64,000 nucleotides of DNA from Brachybacterium sp. SGAir0954 (GTDB lineage Bacteria > Actinomycetota > Actinomycetes > Actinomycetales > Dermabacteraceae), in the NCBI RefSeq assembly GCF_005490785.1, contig NZ_CP027295.1:1798001-1862000 (forward strand), written 5' to 3'. The notes under the pieces are model-generated. The model did not search any database. It had not been told where the DNA came from and saw nothing but the letters and a program-made list of their open reading frames with translations. Below, piece by piece: positions 33,534 through 42,149 of this stretch. Every line of letters begins with the position of its first letter. Positions within the stretch are counted from its first letter, which is position 1. The position numbers and the translations under genes were made by a program.

Positions 33534-34841
33534 ATGAACCAGCCCGCCCCCGCCGTCGAGCCCTTCGACGCGGTCGACGTCATCCGCACCAAGCGGGACG
33601 GCCGCACCCTCGAGCCCTCCCAGATCGACTGGGTCATCGACGCCTACACCCGCGGCGTCGTCGCCGAGGAGCAGATGGCCGCGCTCGCCATGGCCGTCTT
33701 CCTCAACGGCATGGACCGCTCCGAGATCGCACGCTGGACCGCCGCGATGATCGCGAGCGGCGAGCGCATGGACTTCTCCGCGCTCGCGAAGCCCACCACG
33801 GACAAGCACTCCACCGGCGGCGTGGGGGACAAGATCACCCTCCCGCTCGCCCCGCTCGTCGCCTCCTTCGGCGTCGCCGTCCCGCAGCTCTCCGGCCGCG
33901 GCCTCGGCCACACGGGCGGCACGCTCGACAAGCTCGAGGCGATCCCCGGCTGGCGCGCCGCGCTCAGCAACGACGAGATGATGCGCCAGCTCGACGAGGT
34001 GGGCGCCGTGATCTGCGCGGCCGGCTCGGGCCTCGCCCCGGCGGACAAGAAGCTCTACGCCCTGCGCGACGTCACCGGCACCGTCGAGGCGATCCCGCTC
34101 ATCGCGAGCTCGATCATGTCCAAGAAGATCGCCGAGGGCACGGCCGCGCTCACGCTCGACGTGAAGACCGGCGCCGGGGCGTTCATGACCGACGAGGCCG
34201 ACGCCCGCGAGCTCGCCCGCACGATGGTGGACCTCGGCACCGACGCGGGCGTGCGCACCGTCGCCCTGCTCACCGACATGTCCGCGCCGCTCGGCCGCAC
34301 CGCCGGCAACGGCCTCGAGGTGCGCGAGTCCCTCGAGGTGCTCGCGGGCGGCGGCCCGGCCGACGTCGTCGAGCTCACCGTCGCCCTCGCCCGCGAGATG
34401 CTCGAGGCCGCGGGCGTGCACGACGCGGACGTCGAGGCGGCGCTGCGCGACGGCCGCGCGATGGACTCCTGGCGCGCGATGATCGCCGCCCAGGGCGGGG
34501 ACGTGGACGCCCCGCTGCCCACGGCGAAGCACGTCGAGGAGCTGCGCGCGACCGAGGACGGCGTGGTGACGGGGCTCGACGCGATGGGCGTGGGCGTCGC
34601 CGCCTGGCGGCTCGGAGCGGGCCGCTCCCGCCCGGGCGAGGCCGTGCAGGCCGCCGCGGGCGTCGAGATCGAGAAGCACCTCGGCGACGAGGTGCGCGCC
34701 GGGGACGTCCTCGCGCGCCTGCACACGGACACCCCCGAGCGGGTGGCCCGCGCGCTCGAGGCGATCGAGGGCTCCTGGACCCTCGCCGCTCCCGGCACCG
34801 CCCTGCCCGAGCGCCGCATCGTCATGGACCGCATCGCCTGA
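33534..34841 (+). CDS. deoA: thymidine phosphorylase
   Basis: 435 residues. Cleaves thymidine or deoxyuridine with phosphate to base plus deoxyribose-1-phosphate. Signature region KHSTGGVGDKITLPLAPLVASFG then SGRGLGHTGGTLDKLE (about 85-130), plus KTGAGAFM. ATG 33534 has GAGGAG 5 bases upstream. It ends the nucleoside operon. The sugar phosphate could be processed by the mutase at 40410 and DeoC at 39650. Confidence 0.96.
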   Translation: MNQPAPAVEPFDAVDVIRTKRDGRTLEPSQIDWVIDAYTRGVVAEEQMAALAMAVFLNGMDRSEIARWTAAMIASGERMDFSALAKPTTDKHSTGGVGDKITLPLAPLVASFGVAVPQLSGRGLGHTGGTLDKLEAIPGWRAALSNDEMMRQLDEVGAVICAAGSGLAPADKKLYALRDVTGTVEAIPLIASSIMSKKIAEGTAALTLDVKTGAGAFMTDEADARELARTMVDLGTDAGVRTVALLTDMSAPLGRTAGNGLEVRESLEVLAGGGPADVVELTVALAREMLEAAGVHDADVEAALRDGRAMDSWRAMIAAQGGDVDAPLPTAKHVEELRATEDGVVTGLDAMGVGVAAWRLGAGRSRPGEAVQAAAGVEIEKHLGDEVRAGDVLARLHTDTPERVARALEAIEGSWTLAAPGTALPERRIVMDRIA

Positions 34842-34860
34842 CGTCTGGCAGCGGCTGCAC

Positions 34861-34898
34861 CACGGCCACCGTCCCGCAGGCGCGGGGCAGGGGCCGTG
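34861..34898 (+). terminator. possible terminator after deoA
   Basis: CACGGCC (34861-34867) pairs with GGCCGTG (34892-34898); an inner CCCGC/GCGGG stem lies in the loop. It lies between convergent genes. Weak but well placed. Confidence 0.4.
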
Positions 34899-34936
34899 TC
34901 ACGTGCAGAGGCGGTGCGTCCGCGACGCCGCGGCCC

Positions 34937-35998
34937 TCAGGCCCGTCGCAGCGCCGGCAGGATGTGCTCGGTCATGAGCGGGGCGAGGCGGGGACCGGGA
35001 GCCGGGTCCTCGATGCTGATCCAGCGGTGGTCCGCGAGCTCGGCGCGCACCGCGAGCGGCTCCGGCAGGGCCGTGCGGCAGCGGAACACGGTCGAGCGCA
35101 CGCGCGTGCCGGGCTCGTTCGCGGCGACCGCCTCGAACTCGCCGAGCACCTCGAGGTCCTCCGCGCGCAGCCGCACGCCGATCTCCTCCTCGACCTCCCG
35201 CAGGGCCGCCTCGAGCGGGCTCTCCCCGGGCTCGAGCTTCCCGCCCACCTGCATGTAGGAGCCGGTGCCGCGCTTGCGGACCGTCAGCAGCTCCTCGCCG
35301 CCGCTCCCCTCGCGGAGGAAGGCCACGGCCGTGATCTCGAGGACCGTGGGCGCCCCGGCGGTCCAGCGCTGGCGACGCTCCGCCTCGGCGAGCTGGGTGA
35401 GGCGGCGCAGCAGCGCCGTCCCCTCGTGCAGCCCCACCGGCCGCATCCCCGCACCGCGCCAGCGCTCGAGGTCGCCCCGCTGCTCCCGGGCGAGGGCCCA
35501 GCCGCGGCGCAGCAGCGTGAGCGGCGGCTTGCGTCCCTCGCGGAGGTCACGGGTGAGGCGCAGCGCGAACACCACGGGCACCGGCCGGTGCAGCACGATC
35601 GCGTCCGCGAGCAGGCCCAGCGCCTGCAGCGGGGCGATGAGCTCCGCGGCGAAGATCCCCTCGGCGATGACGAGCTCCGCGCCGTCGACGTCGAGCGTGG
35701 TGGTGCCCGTGCGGCGGGAGCGGGGGATCGAGTAGACGGGCACCTGAGCGCGCCCCTCGTGGGCGAGGGAGACGAGCGCCTCGAGCGCGGCCCCGGCGTC
35801 CCAGGAGGCCGGGTCGTCCCAGTCGACGATGCCGAAGCGACGGGGGAGGGAGGGATCGTCGTGGTCCCGGTAGAACTCGTCCAGCGGCACCGTGGGGAGC
35901 CCGGCGCGGCGGGACATCTCGCCCTTCCCGCTGCCCGAGGGCCCGGCCACGATGACGATCCGGCGCGGCGGGCTGGAGGCGGCAGCGGGAGCGGTCAT
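34937..35998 (-). CDS. uridine-kinase-like P-loop protein fused to a NUDIX hydrolase
   Basis: 353 residues, two enzymes in one chain. Residues 14-190 resemble actinobacterial uridine kinases (VAGPSGSGKGEMSRRAG, then LDEFYRDHDDPSLPRRFG and VIAEGIFAAELI). The Walker A ends in Lys25-Gly26 instead of Lys-Ser/Thr, which should weaken Mg-ATP binding. Residues 220-350 are a NUDIX domain with an intact box (GKLEPGE...REVEEEIGV, about 252-274), so that half should hydrolyse a nucleoside diphosphate derivative. TAGAAT on the minus strand ends 8 bases before the ATG, suggesting a near-leaderless mRNA. Neighbouring nucleoside genes fit a salvage or clean-up role (inference). Confidence 0.85.
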   Translation of the reverse strand: MTAPAAASSPPRRIVIVAGPSGSGKGEMSRRAGLPTVPLDEFYRDHDDPSLPRRFGIVDWDDPASWDAGAALEALVSLAHEGRAQVPVYSIPRSRRTGTTTLDVDGAELVIAEGIFAAELIAPLQALGLLADAIVLHRPVPVVFALRLTRDLREGRKPPLTLLRRGWALAREQRGDLERWRGAGMRPVGLHEGTALLRRLTQLAEAERRQRWTAGAPTVLEITAVAFLREGSGGEELLTVRKRGTGSYMQVGGKLEPGESPLEAALREVEEEIGVRLRAEDLEVLGEFEAVAANEPGTRVRSTVFRCRTALPEPLAVRAELADHRWISIEDPAPGPRLAPLMTEHILPALRRA

Positions 35999-36006
35999 GG
36001 ACGTCG

Positions 36007-36012
36007 ATTCTA
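36007..36012 (-). promoter_or_regulatory. -10 box of the kinase/NUDIX fusion gene
   Basis: TAGAAT on the minus strand, 8 bases ahead of ATG 35998; no ribosome site lies between. The remaining spacer up to 36224 holds no recognisable gene. Confidence 0.5.
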
Positions 36013-36224
36013 GGCGCGGCGCCGGGCCTCGCTGGCCCGACACGGGACTGATGCACGTCGAGGTGACCGTCAAGGAACCGTCCGGGCGCGGGGTGGCGAG
36101 CAGCAGATCGAGGACGTGGAGCCCCGTCCCTGGCTCTCGTCGTCCCCGCCGAGCCGGCTGCTGTCGGGATCGACGTCGGACCCGCCCACGCGAGGACGGG
36201 GACACCGATCCGCATACGTGCCGG

Positions 36225-36252
36225 TCCCGGGGCGGGCACCACGTTCCCGGGA
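36225..36252 (-). terminator. possible terminator of the idonate-dehydrogenase unit
   Basis: TCCCGGG (36225-36231) pairs with CCCGGGA (36246-36252), 4 bases past the stop of the minus-strand gene. A short stem, so tentative. Confidence 0.4.
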
Positions 36253-36256
36253 TCGC

Positions 36257-37264
36257 TCAGGCGATCGTGAGCACGACCTTGCTGGATCCGCGGCCCGCCG
36301 CCGCCTCGAAGGCGGCCTCCGCCTGGTCGAGGGGGAACTCGTCGCTGATCACCTGCTCGGCCTCGGGCGTGGTCGCGAGCAGCTCCACGGCGCGCTCGAT
36401 CTCGTCGACGAAGCGGAAGGTGCCGCGGTAGTCGATCTCGCGGGTGACGAGGGCCGCGAGGGTCACCTGGACAGGGGTCGTGGGCAGGTTGCCCACCTGC
36501 ACGACCACGGAGGCGCGGGCGGCGTTGCGCAGGATCCCCTCGAGGGAGGGGGCGACGCCGGCGGCCTCGAAGGCGACGGTGAACTCCTCGTCGAGGTCGT
36601 CGGGGGACTCGGCGGCGACGTCGGCCCCGAGGGTGAGCGCGCGCTCGCGGGCCACCTCGGAGAGGTCCACCGCGGTGATGCGGCGGGCGCCCGCGGCGCG
36701 GGCCGCGAGCACGACGAGCAGGCCCACGGGGCCGCAGCCGCTCACGAGCACGTGCTGGCCGGTGACGTCCCCGGCGCGGGAGACGGCGTGCATGGCGACG
36801 CCGAGCGGCTCGGCGAGCACGGCCCGCCGGGTCGAGAGGCCCTCGGGGAGCGGCACGACCTGGTCCGCGTCGACGGTGACCGACTCGGCGAAGGCGCCGT
36901 CGGTGTGCGGCTCGTGCTGGGCGGAGCCGAAGTAGGTCAGCTGCGGGTGGAGGTTCTCGCGGCCGGCGAGGCGCTCGGGGAGCTCGCCGTGCGTGCGGGC
37001 CGGGTGGACGGTGACGCCCTGGCCCACGGCGAGGCCGGTGACGCCCTCGCCGAGCTCCGCCACGCGGCCGGAGATCTCGTGGCCGAGCACGAAGGGGTGG
37101 CGCATGAGGGCGGTGCCGGTGCCGCCGTGCTTCCAGTAGCCGAGGTCCGATCCGCAGATGCCGCCGTACTCGACGGCGATGCGGACCTGGCCGGGGCCGG
37201 GCGGGACGATCTCTCGCTCGGCGAGGCGGAGGTCGCGGACGGCGTGGATCTCGAGGCTGCGCAT
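36257..37264 (-). CDS. L-idonate 5-dehydrogenase-like zinc alcohol dehydrogenase
   Basis: 335-residue medium-chain dehydrogenase. Catalytic zinc ligands are present (Cys37 in GGICGSD, His62-Glu63 in LGHEISG), the NAD(P) fold is GCGPVGLLVV (about 175), and GSAQHEPHTDGAFAE is typical for IdnD-like enzymes. The lobe that usually holds four structural-zinc cysteines reads HPARTHGELPERLAGRENLHPQ (87-108) and has none. It should oxidise a sugar acid or polyol. It is the last gene of a unit with a FadR-type regulator and an Nramp-like transporter. Confidence 0.85.
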   Translation of the reverse strand: MRSLEIHAVRDLRLAEREIVPPGPGQVRIAVEYGGICGSDLGYWKHGGTGTALMRHPFVLGHEISGRVAELGEGVTGLAVGQGVTVHPARTHGELPERLAGRENLHPQLTYFGSAQHEPHTDGAFAESVTVDADQVVPLPEGLSTRRAVLAEPLGVAMHAVSRAGDVTGQHVLVSGCGPVGLLVVLAARAAGARRITAVDLSEVARERALTLGADVAAESPDDLDEEFTVAFEAAGVAPSLEGILRNAARASVVVQVGNLPTTPVQVTLAALVTREIDYRGTFRFVDEIERAVELLATTPEAEQVISDEFPLDQAEAAFEAAAGRGSSKVVLTIA

Positions 37265-37313
37265 GAGGGGGGTCCTTCCAGGATCGGGATGGGTCGTTCG
37301 GTGGGTGGGGTGG

Positions 37314-38105
37314 TCAGCGGGGGACGGCGAAGCCGGCGGCGGCGGTCATGTGCGCGTCCATCGCGGCGGCCGCGGCGGCGGCGTCCCCGGCGATGATCGC
37401 GGTGACGACGGCGCTGTGCTCGTCGTGCTCGGCGCCGACGAGGCCGCGCTGCTCACGGGTCACGCGCAGCTCGCGCATGGCCCGGAACAGCGGCCCGCTC
37501 ACGGCGTCGAGCACGCCCTGCAGGGCGAGGTTGCCGGAGAGGCGGGCGACGAGCGCATGGAGCTCGAGGTCCAGCCGCGGGTACTCCTCGGCGTCGCCGA
37601 GCGCCTCCCCCATCCGGGCGAGCAGCTCCTCGAGCTGCTCGCGCCCGGCGGGATCGGCGGCGAGGCGATCCGCCGCGAGGGAGGCCGCGCGCACCTCGAG
37701 CGGAGCACGGAGGTCCATGAGCACGAGGAAGCCGTCCCCGGGGGTGTCGCGGATCGCGCGGGAGAGGTAGAAGCGCACGATCGAGCTGTCCGGGGGCCGG
37801 ACGCGGGCGGCACGGCCGTTGCTGATCTCGACGATGCCGAGGGCCGCGAGGGCGGAGAGCGCCTCGCGCACCACGGCCTTGGAGACCCCGAACCGCTCCG
37901 CGAGGGTTCCCGCGGAGGGGAGGGCGTCCCCGGCGCCGAGGTGCTCGTCGTCGATGAGCGCGAGCACCGCGTCCCGTGCCCGGTCCACCAGGGTCTCGCG
38001 GGACAGGCCTACGGAGCCGTCGGCCGTCGAGGACGCCGCGAGATGGCGGCGGGCGGCGTCGCCGAGCGGGAAGCCCGCGCCCTCGACGGCGGTCTCAGAA
38101 GGCAT
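37314..38105 (-). CDS. GntR/FadR-family transcriptional regulator
   Basis: 263 residues. Winged helix (about 38-105) with LGAGDALPSAGTLAERFGVSKAVVREALSALAALGIVEISNGRAARV, followed by an all-helical FCD ligand domain (about 115-250) with Asp and His metal-site candidates (LDLELHALVARLSGN, HDEHSAVVTAI). It probably senses a sugar acid and controls its own operon. The start lies 9 bases inside the end of the transporter gene, showing cotranscription. Confidence 0.92.
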   Translation of the reverse strand: MPSETAVEGAGFPLGDAARRHLAASSTADGSVGLSRETLVDRARDAVLALIDDEHLGAGDALPSAGTLAERFGVSKAVVREALSALAALGIVEISNGRAARVRPPDSSIVRFYLSRAIRDTPGDGFLVLMDLRAPLEVRAASLAADRLAADPAGREQLEELLARMGEALGDAEEYPRLDLELHALVARLSGNLALQGVLDAVSGPLFRAMRELRVTREQRGLVGAEHDEHSAVVTAIIAGDAAAAAAAMDAHMTAAAGFAVPR

Positions 38106-39519
38106 TGACCAGTCCGATCACGCCCACCGCGATGATCGCCGCGGCGGAGATCCACAGCATGACCTCCGTGGGGCGGCCGTCGCGGATCCGCGGGTCCGTC
38201 TGGGTGCGCGCGAGGTAGACCGTCGCGATGGCGGCACCGATCAGGTACACCGCGTTGAGGATGCCGGCGATGATCACGAGCAGCAGCGGGGAGGAGGCGA
38301 TGGTGCCCAGCAGGCCCCAGCCGATCGGCAGGATGATCATGATGATCCGCTGCCAGCGGTTCCGGGCGGTCTGGTCGCGCCAGTCGTAGGCGCCGAAGAC
38401 GGCGAGGGTCTGGCCCACGATCCGGCTGAGGCTCGGGACGTTCGCGAGGATCGTCTTGAACAGCGCGAGCCCGGCGCCCACGAGGAAGAGCACGCCGCCC
38501 CAGGTGCCGACGGCGGAGTCGAAGATCGAGGAGATCGTCACCATGACCTCGTTGCCCTCGGGGACGAGCCCCTGCGGGTGCAGCACGGCCGCGCCGAGCA
38601 CGTAGAAGGCGGCGGTGGAGGCGGTGTAGACGACCCAGCTGACCCAGGCGTCGACCTTCATGACGGAGATCCAGCCGCGGGCGCGGGTGACCCAGCCGGG
38701 GGTGCCGTCGTTCGGGCCGGTCCAGGCGGCGTAGCCCTTCTCGACGACCCAGTAGGTGTAGGCGGTGGTCTCGCCGGCGCCCACGCCGGTCATGCCGAAC
38801 ATGGCGATGGCGACGCCGATCGCGCCCGCCGCGACCTGGAAGCGCAGGCCGCCGCCGAGGTCGCCGAGCGTCCAGGCGAACTGCGTGCCCTGGAGCAGGA
38901 AGACCATGGCGATCGCGAAGAGCGTCACGGCCAGGACGAGCACGGTGGAGATGCGCTCGACGACCGCGTAGCGGTTCAGGGAGTGGATGGCGATCGCGAC
39001 GACGACGAGGATCGCGACCCAGGTGCCGATCGAGAGCAGCGAGTACGGCTCGGGGCCGATCGGCAGGAGCGAGGAGAAGGCGAAGGCCGAGGCGCTGATG
39101 ACGCCCGCCTGGCCGATGAAGAACTGCAGGAGCATGAGCAGCTGGAGCCAGGCGATCCAGCCGCGCCTCCCGATCCTGGGCGGGACGTCGTCGTAGCCGT
39201 CCACGGCGGTGCGGCCGGTGGAGATGGACCAGCGGGCGAGCTCGATCTGCACCCAGACCTTGAGGAAGGTGGAGACGAGCACGAGCCACAGGAGCATGAA
39301 GCCGACGGTCGCGCCGAGGGCGGTGGCGGTCAGCAGCTCGCCGGAGCCGACGACGGCGGCGGAGGTGATCATGCCCGGGCCGAGGAACTTCAGCTTGCCC
39401 CGCAGGGTGGAGGGCGGCTCGGCGATCTGCGAGCCGTCCACGACGTAGGGGTCCACCTCCTTGGACAGGATGGTGGTGCTGGGGGCGTCCGCGGGGGCGG
39501 GGCCGGGGGACGTCGTCAT
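38095..39519 (-). CDS. Nramp-like membrane transporter lacking the metal-binding motif
   Basis: 474 residues with about 11-12 transmembrane helices, belonging to the Nramp (PF01566-like) fold: FLGPGMITSAAVVGSGELLTATALGA in helix 1. Classic Nramp proteins have DPGN in this helix; here the same positions read GSGE (58-61). The MPH motif of helix 6 is also missing (AMFGMTGVGAGETTAYTY). Loss of both argues against Mn/Fe transport. Operon partners (dehydrogenase, FadR-type regulator) suggest an organic acid or sugar-acid substrate, or another ion (inference). It is the first gene of the unit. Confidence 0.82.
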   Translation of the reverse strand: MTTSPGPAPADAPSTTILSKEVDPYVVDGSQIAEPPSTLRGKLKFLGPGMITSAAVVGSGELLTATALGATVGFMLLWLVLVSTFLKVWVQIELARWSISTGRTAVDGYDDVPPRIGRRGWIAWLQLLMLLQFFIGQAGVISASAFAFSSLLPIGPEPYSLLSIGTWVAILVVVAIAIHSLNRYAVVERISTVLVLAVTLFAIAMVFLLQGTQFAWTLGDLGGGLRFQVAAGAIGVAIAMFGMTGVGAGETTAYTYWVVEKGYAAWTGPNDGTPGWVTRARGWISVMKVDAWVSWVVYTASTAAFYVLGAAVLHPQGLVPEGNEVMVTISSIFDSAVGTWGGVLFLVGAGLALFKTILANVPSLSRIVGQTLAVFGAYDWRDQTARNRWQRIIMIILPIGWGLLGTIASSPLLLVIIAGILNAVYLIGAAIATVYLARTQTDPRIRDGRPTEVMLWISAAAIIAVGVIGLVNAF

Positions 39520-39579
39520 CGACGCTTCTCCTTCGTGGGGCGGGGCGCTCGCGGAGGACCGACGGCGCCGTACTCGCGC

Positions 39580-39593
39580 AACCTATCAGATAG
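39580..39593 (-). promoter_or_regulatory. candidate -10 box and operator of the Nramp-like operon
   Basis: TAGGTT on the minus strand (39580-39585) is a TANNNT box and overlaps the 11-base palindrome CTATC-A-GATAG (39583-39593). A palindrome over the -10 is a natural repressor site, perhaps for the operon's own FadR-type regulator, but it does not match the usual FadR-family half-site closely. Confidence 0.35.
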
Positions 39594-39649
39594 CTCGACA
39601 GGTGTGATGCTGCGGTCCGTCAGTGCTCGATCGTGGGAGGATTCGGGAC

Positions 39650-40318
39650 ATGACGAACCCCGCCGCCGGCACCGATCTCGCCGCCCTCATCGACCACACC
39701 CTGCTCAAGCCCGAGGCCACCCGCGAGGACGCCCTCGCCCTCGCCCGCGAGGCGGAGGAGCTCGGCACCTACTCCATCTGCGTCTCCCCGTCGATGCTGC
39801 CGATCGAGACGACCGTGAAGGTCGCGACCGTCTGCGGCTTCCCCTCGGGTCAGCACGCCCCCTCCATCAAGGCCGCCGAGGCCGCCGACTCCGTGGCCAA
39901 GGGCGCCGACGAGGTCGACATGGTCATCAACGTGGGCCTCGCCCGCGCCGGTGAGGACCAGGCGCTCGAGGCGGAGATCCGCGCCGTGCGCGAGGCCGCC
40001 CCGGCCCCCGTGGTGCTCAAGGTGATCATCGAGTCCGCCGCGCTCACCGACGAGCAGATCGTCGCCGCCTGCGAGGCCTCCGAGCGCGCCGGCGCCGACT
40101 TCGTGAAGACCTCCACCGGCTTCCACCCCGCGGGCGGCGCGAGCGAGCATGCTGTCCAGCTCATGCGAGCGACCGTGGGCGACCGCCTCGGCGTGAAGGC
40201 CTCCGGCGGCATCCGCACCCGCGAGGCCGCGGAGGCGATGGTCGCCGCGGGCGCGAGCCGCCTGGGCCTGTCCTCCTCGCGCGCGATCCTCGACGGCGGG
40301 ACCGGCACCGGCTACTGA
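39650..40318 (+). CDS. deoC: deoxyribose-phosphate aldolase
   Basis: 222 residues, TIM barrel. Splits deoxyribose-5-phosphate into acetaldehyde and glyceraldehyde-3-phosphate. The Schiff-base lysine is in FVKTSTGF (Lys153), the partner residues in EVDMVINVG and VLKVIIESA, and the C-terminal SGGIRT is present. ATG 39650 has GGGAGG upstream. It completes the pathway begun by the nucleoside phosphorylases. It ends at a large palindromic terminator facing the mutase gene. Confidence 0.95.
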   Translation: MTNPAAGTDLAALIDHTLLKPEATREDALALAREAEELGTYSICVSPSMLPIETTVKVATVCGFPSGQHAPSIKAAEAADSVAKGADEVDMVINVGLARAGEDQALEAEIRAVREAAPAPVVLKVIIESAALTDEQIVAACEASERAGADFVKTSTGFHPAGGASEHAVQLMRATVGDRLGVKASGGIRTREAAEAMVAAGASRLGLSSSRAILDGGTGTGY

Positions 40319-40341
40319 GCAGCAGCCCGCACACTCGCGAC

Positions 40342-40379
40342 GGAGGGCGGCCGGGACCACGTGGTCCCGGCCGCCCTCC
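40342..40379. terminator. bidirectional terminator between deoC and the phosphomutase
   Basis: A perfect 38-base palindrome (two 19-base arms, centre CAC|GTG) between converging genes, 23 bases after the deoC stop and 30 bases before the mutase stop. Confidence 0.8.
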
Positions 40380-40409
40380 CGCGTCGGTGCGCTCCTCGAG
40401 TCCCCGTGC

Positions 40410-42149
40410 TCAGGCGCCCGTGAGCGCCGTGCGCATGTCCTCCGTGATCGCGGCGAGATGCTCCGCGGCGGCGACGCGGACCGTCCCGAGGGCGGCGTCG
40501 CCGGCCCCCGCGGCGACCTCCTCGTGGACCTCGATGTAGCACTTGAGCTTCGGCTCGGTGCCCGAGGGGCGCACGATCACGCGGGCGTCGTCCGCCGTCG
40601 CGAGCAGCACGCCGTCGGTCGCGGGGAGGCCCGTGGTCTCCACGGAGCCCTCGGCGAGGTCCTGCACCTCGGTCACCTCGGAGCCCGCGAGGGAGACGGG
40701 CGGCCGCTCGCGCAGGCGCGCCATCATGACGTCGCGGTCCGAGAGGTCCGTGACGCGCAGGGACAGCTGCGAGGTCGCGAAGAGCCCGTGCTCGCGGGCG
40801 AGCGCGTCGAGCCGCCCCACGAGCGTGGTGCCCTCCGCCTTCGCGTACGCGGCCATCTCCGCGACCATGAGGGCTGCGGAGAGTCCGTCCTTGTCCTTGA
40901 CGACCTGCGGCAGCACGCAGTACCCGATCGCCTCCTCGTAGCCGAAGACGATGCCGGCGGCGCGGGCGATCCACTTGAAGCCCGTGAGGGTCGTCGCGGC
41001 CCTCGCGCCGGCCGCCTCGGCGATCCGGCCCAGCCAGCGGCTCGAGACGACCGAGTTCGCGACCGTGCCCCGGTAGCCGTGGCGGCGCAGCAGGTGGTCG
41101 CCCAGCAGCACGCCCAGCTCGTCGCCGGTGAGCATCCGCCAGTCCCCGAGGTGCGGGTCGAGGACCGCCGCGGCGCAGCGGTCCGCGTCCGGGTCGTTCG
41201 CGACGACGACGTCCGCCTCGACGGTGCGGGCGAGCTCGAGGGCCAGGTCGATCGCACCGGGCTCCTCCGGGTTCGGGAAGGCGACCGTGGGGAAGTCGGG
41301 ATCCGGGTCCGCCTGCTTGCCGACGGTGTGCACGTCCGTGAAGCCCGTGCGGTGCAGGGCCGCGACGGCCGTCTCGGTGCCCACGCCGTGCATGGCCGTG
41401 TGGACGATCCGCACGGACCGCCCGCCGCCCACCTCGGCGAGCGCGGGCAGATCCACGAGGGCGCAGATCGCCTCGAGGTAGTCCTCGACCAGACTGTCGC
41501 CGATCATCTCCGGCTCGGCGTCGTGCGGGATCTCCAGCACGGGGCCGACGGCCTCGATGCTCGCGGCGATCTGCGCGTCCGACGGCGGCACGATCTGCAC
41601 GCCGTTCCCGTCGGCGTCCGCGGCACGGCCGCCGAGGTAGACCTTGTAGCCGTTGTCCGCCGGCGGATTGTGGGAGGCGGTGACGACGATCCCGGCGTCG
41701 GCCCCCAGGTGCCGCACGCCGAAGGCGACGAGCGGGGTGGGCAGCGCCCGGTCCAGCAGCTGCACACGGCAGCCCGCCGCGGCCATGATCGCCGCGGAGC
41801 GGTGCGCGAGGTCGCGTGAGCGGTGACGGGCGTCGTGCCCGATCACCACGAGCGGCTCCTCGAGCCCGAGCGTGCCCACGAGGTGGTCGGCGAGCCCGCG
41901 GGCGGCGCGGGAGACCACCGCGAGGTTCATGCGCAGGGGACCGGGGCCCATGCGGCCGCGCAGGCCGGCCGTGCCGAACTCGAGGGTGCCGGAGAAGGCG
42001 TCGGCGATCTCGGCGACGGCCGACTCGTCACCGCCCTCCGCCTGCTCCAGGAGGCTGCCGAGGACCGCGCGGGTCTCGGCGTCGGGGTCGTCGGCGATCC
42101 AGGCGCGCGCCCGCTCCTGCAGCTCGGGCGTGAGGACGGCGGCGCTCAT
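40410..42149 (-). CDS. phosphomannomutase/phosphopentomutase-like alpha-D-phosphohexomutase
   Basis: 579 residues, PGM2-type. Phosphoserine loop VTASHNPP (Ser159), metal loop NDPDADR, sugar-binding GYEEAIGYCV, and a C-terminal PSGTEPKLKCYIEV phosphate site. Proteins of this size and type interconvert hexose or pentose 1- and 6/5-phosphates. Its ATG overlaps the punA stop by 4 bases, which favours phosphopentomutase activity on ribose-1-phosphate made by PunA; use for mannose-1-phosphate is the alternative usually written in annotations. Confidence 0.9.
   Translation of the reverse strand: MSAAVLTPELQERARAWIADDPDAETRAVLGSLLEQAEGGDESAVAEIADAFSGTLEFGTAGLRGRMGPGPLRMNLAVVSRAARGLADHLVGTLGLEEPLVVIGHDARHRSRDLAHRSAAIMAAAGCRVQLLDRALPTPLVAFGVRHLGADAGIVVTASHNPPADNGYKVYLGGRAADADGNGVQIVPPSDAQIAASIEAVGPVLEIPHDAEPEMIGDSLVEDYLEAICALVDLPALAEVGGGRSVRIVHTAMHGVGTETAVAALHRTGFTDVHTVGKQADPDPDFPTVAFPNPEEPGAIDLALELARTVEADVVVANDPDADRCAAAVLDPHLGDWRMLTGDELGVLLGDHLLRRHGYRGTVANSVVSSRWLGRIAEAAGARAATTLTGFKWIARAAGIVFGYEEAIGYCVLPQVVKDKDGLSAALMVAEMAAYAKAEGTTLVGRLDALAREHGLFATSQLSLRVTDLSDRDVMMARLRERPPVSLAGSEVTEVQDLAEGSVETTGLPATDGVLLATADDARVIVRPSGTEPKLKCYIEVHEEVAAGAGDAALGTVRVAAAEHLAAITEDMRTALTGA

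Noticed and set aside
38009-39289. Minus-strand frame overlapping the Nramp-like gene in another phase
   Set aside because: Arg/His-rich shadow; the chosen frame has clear transmembrane helices.
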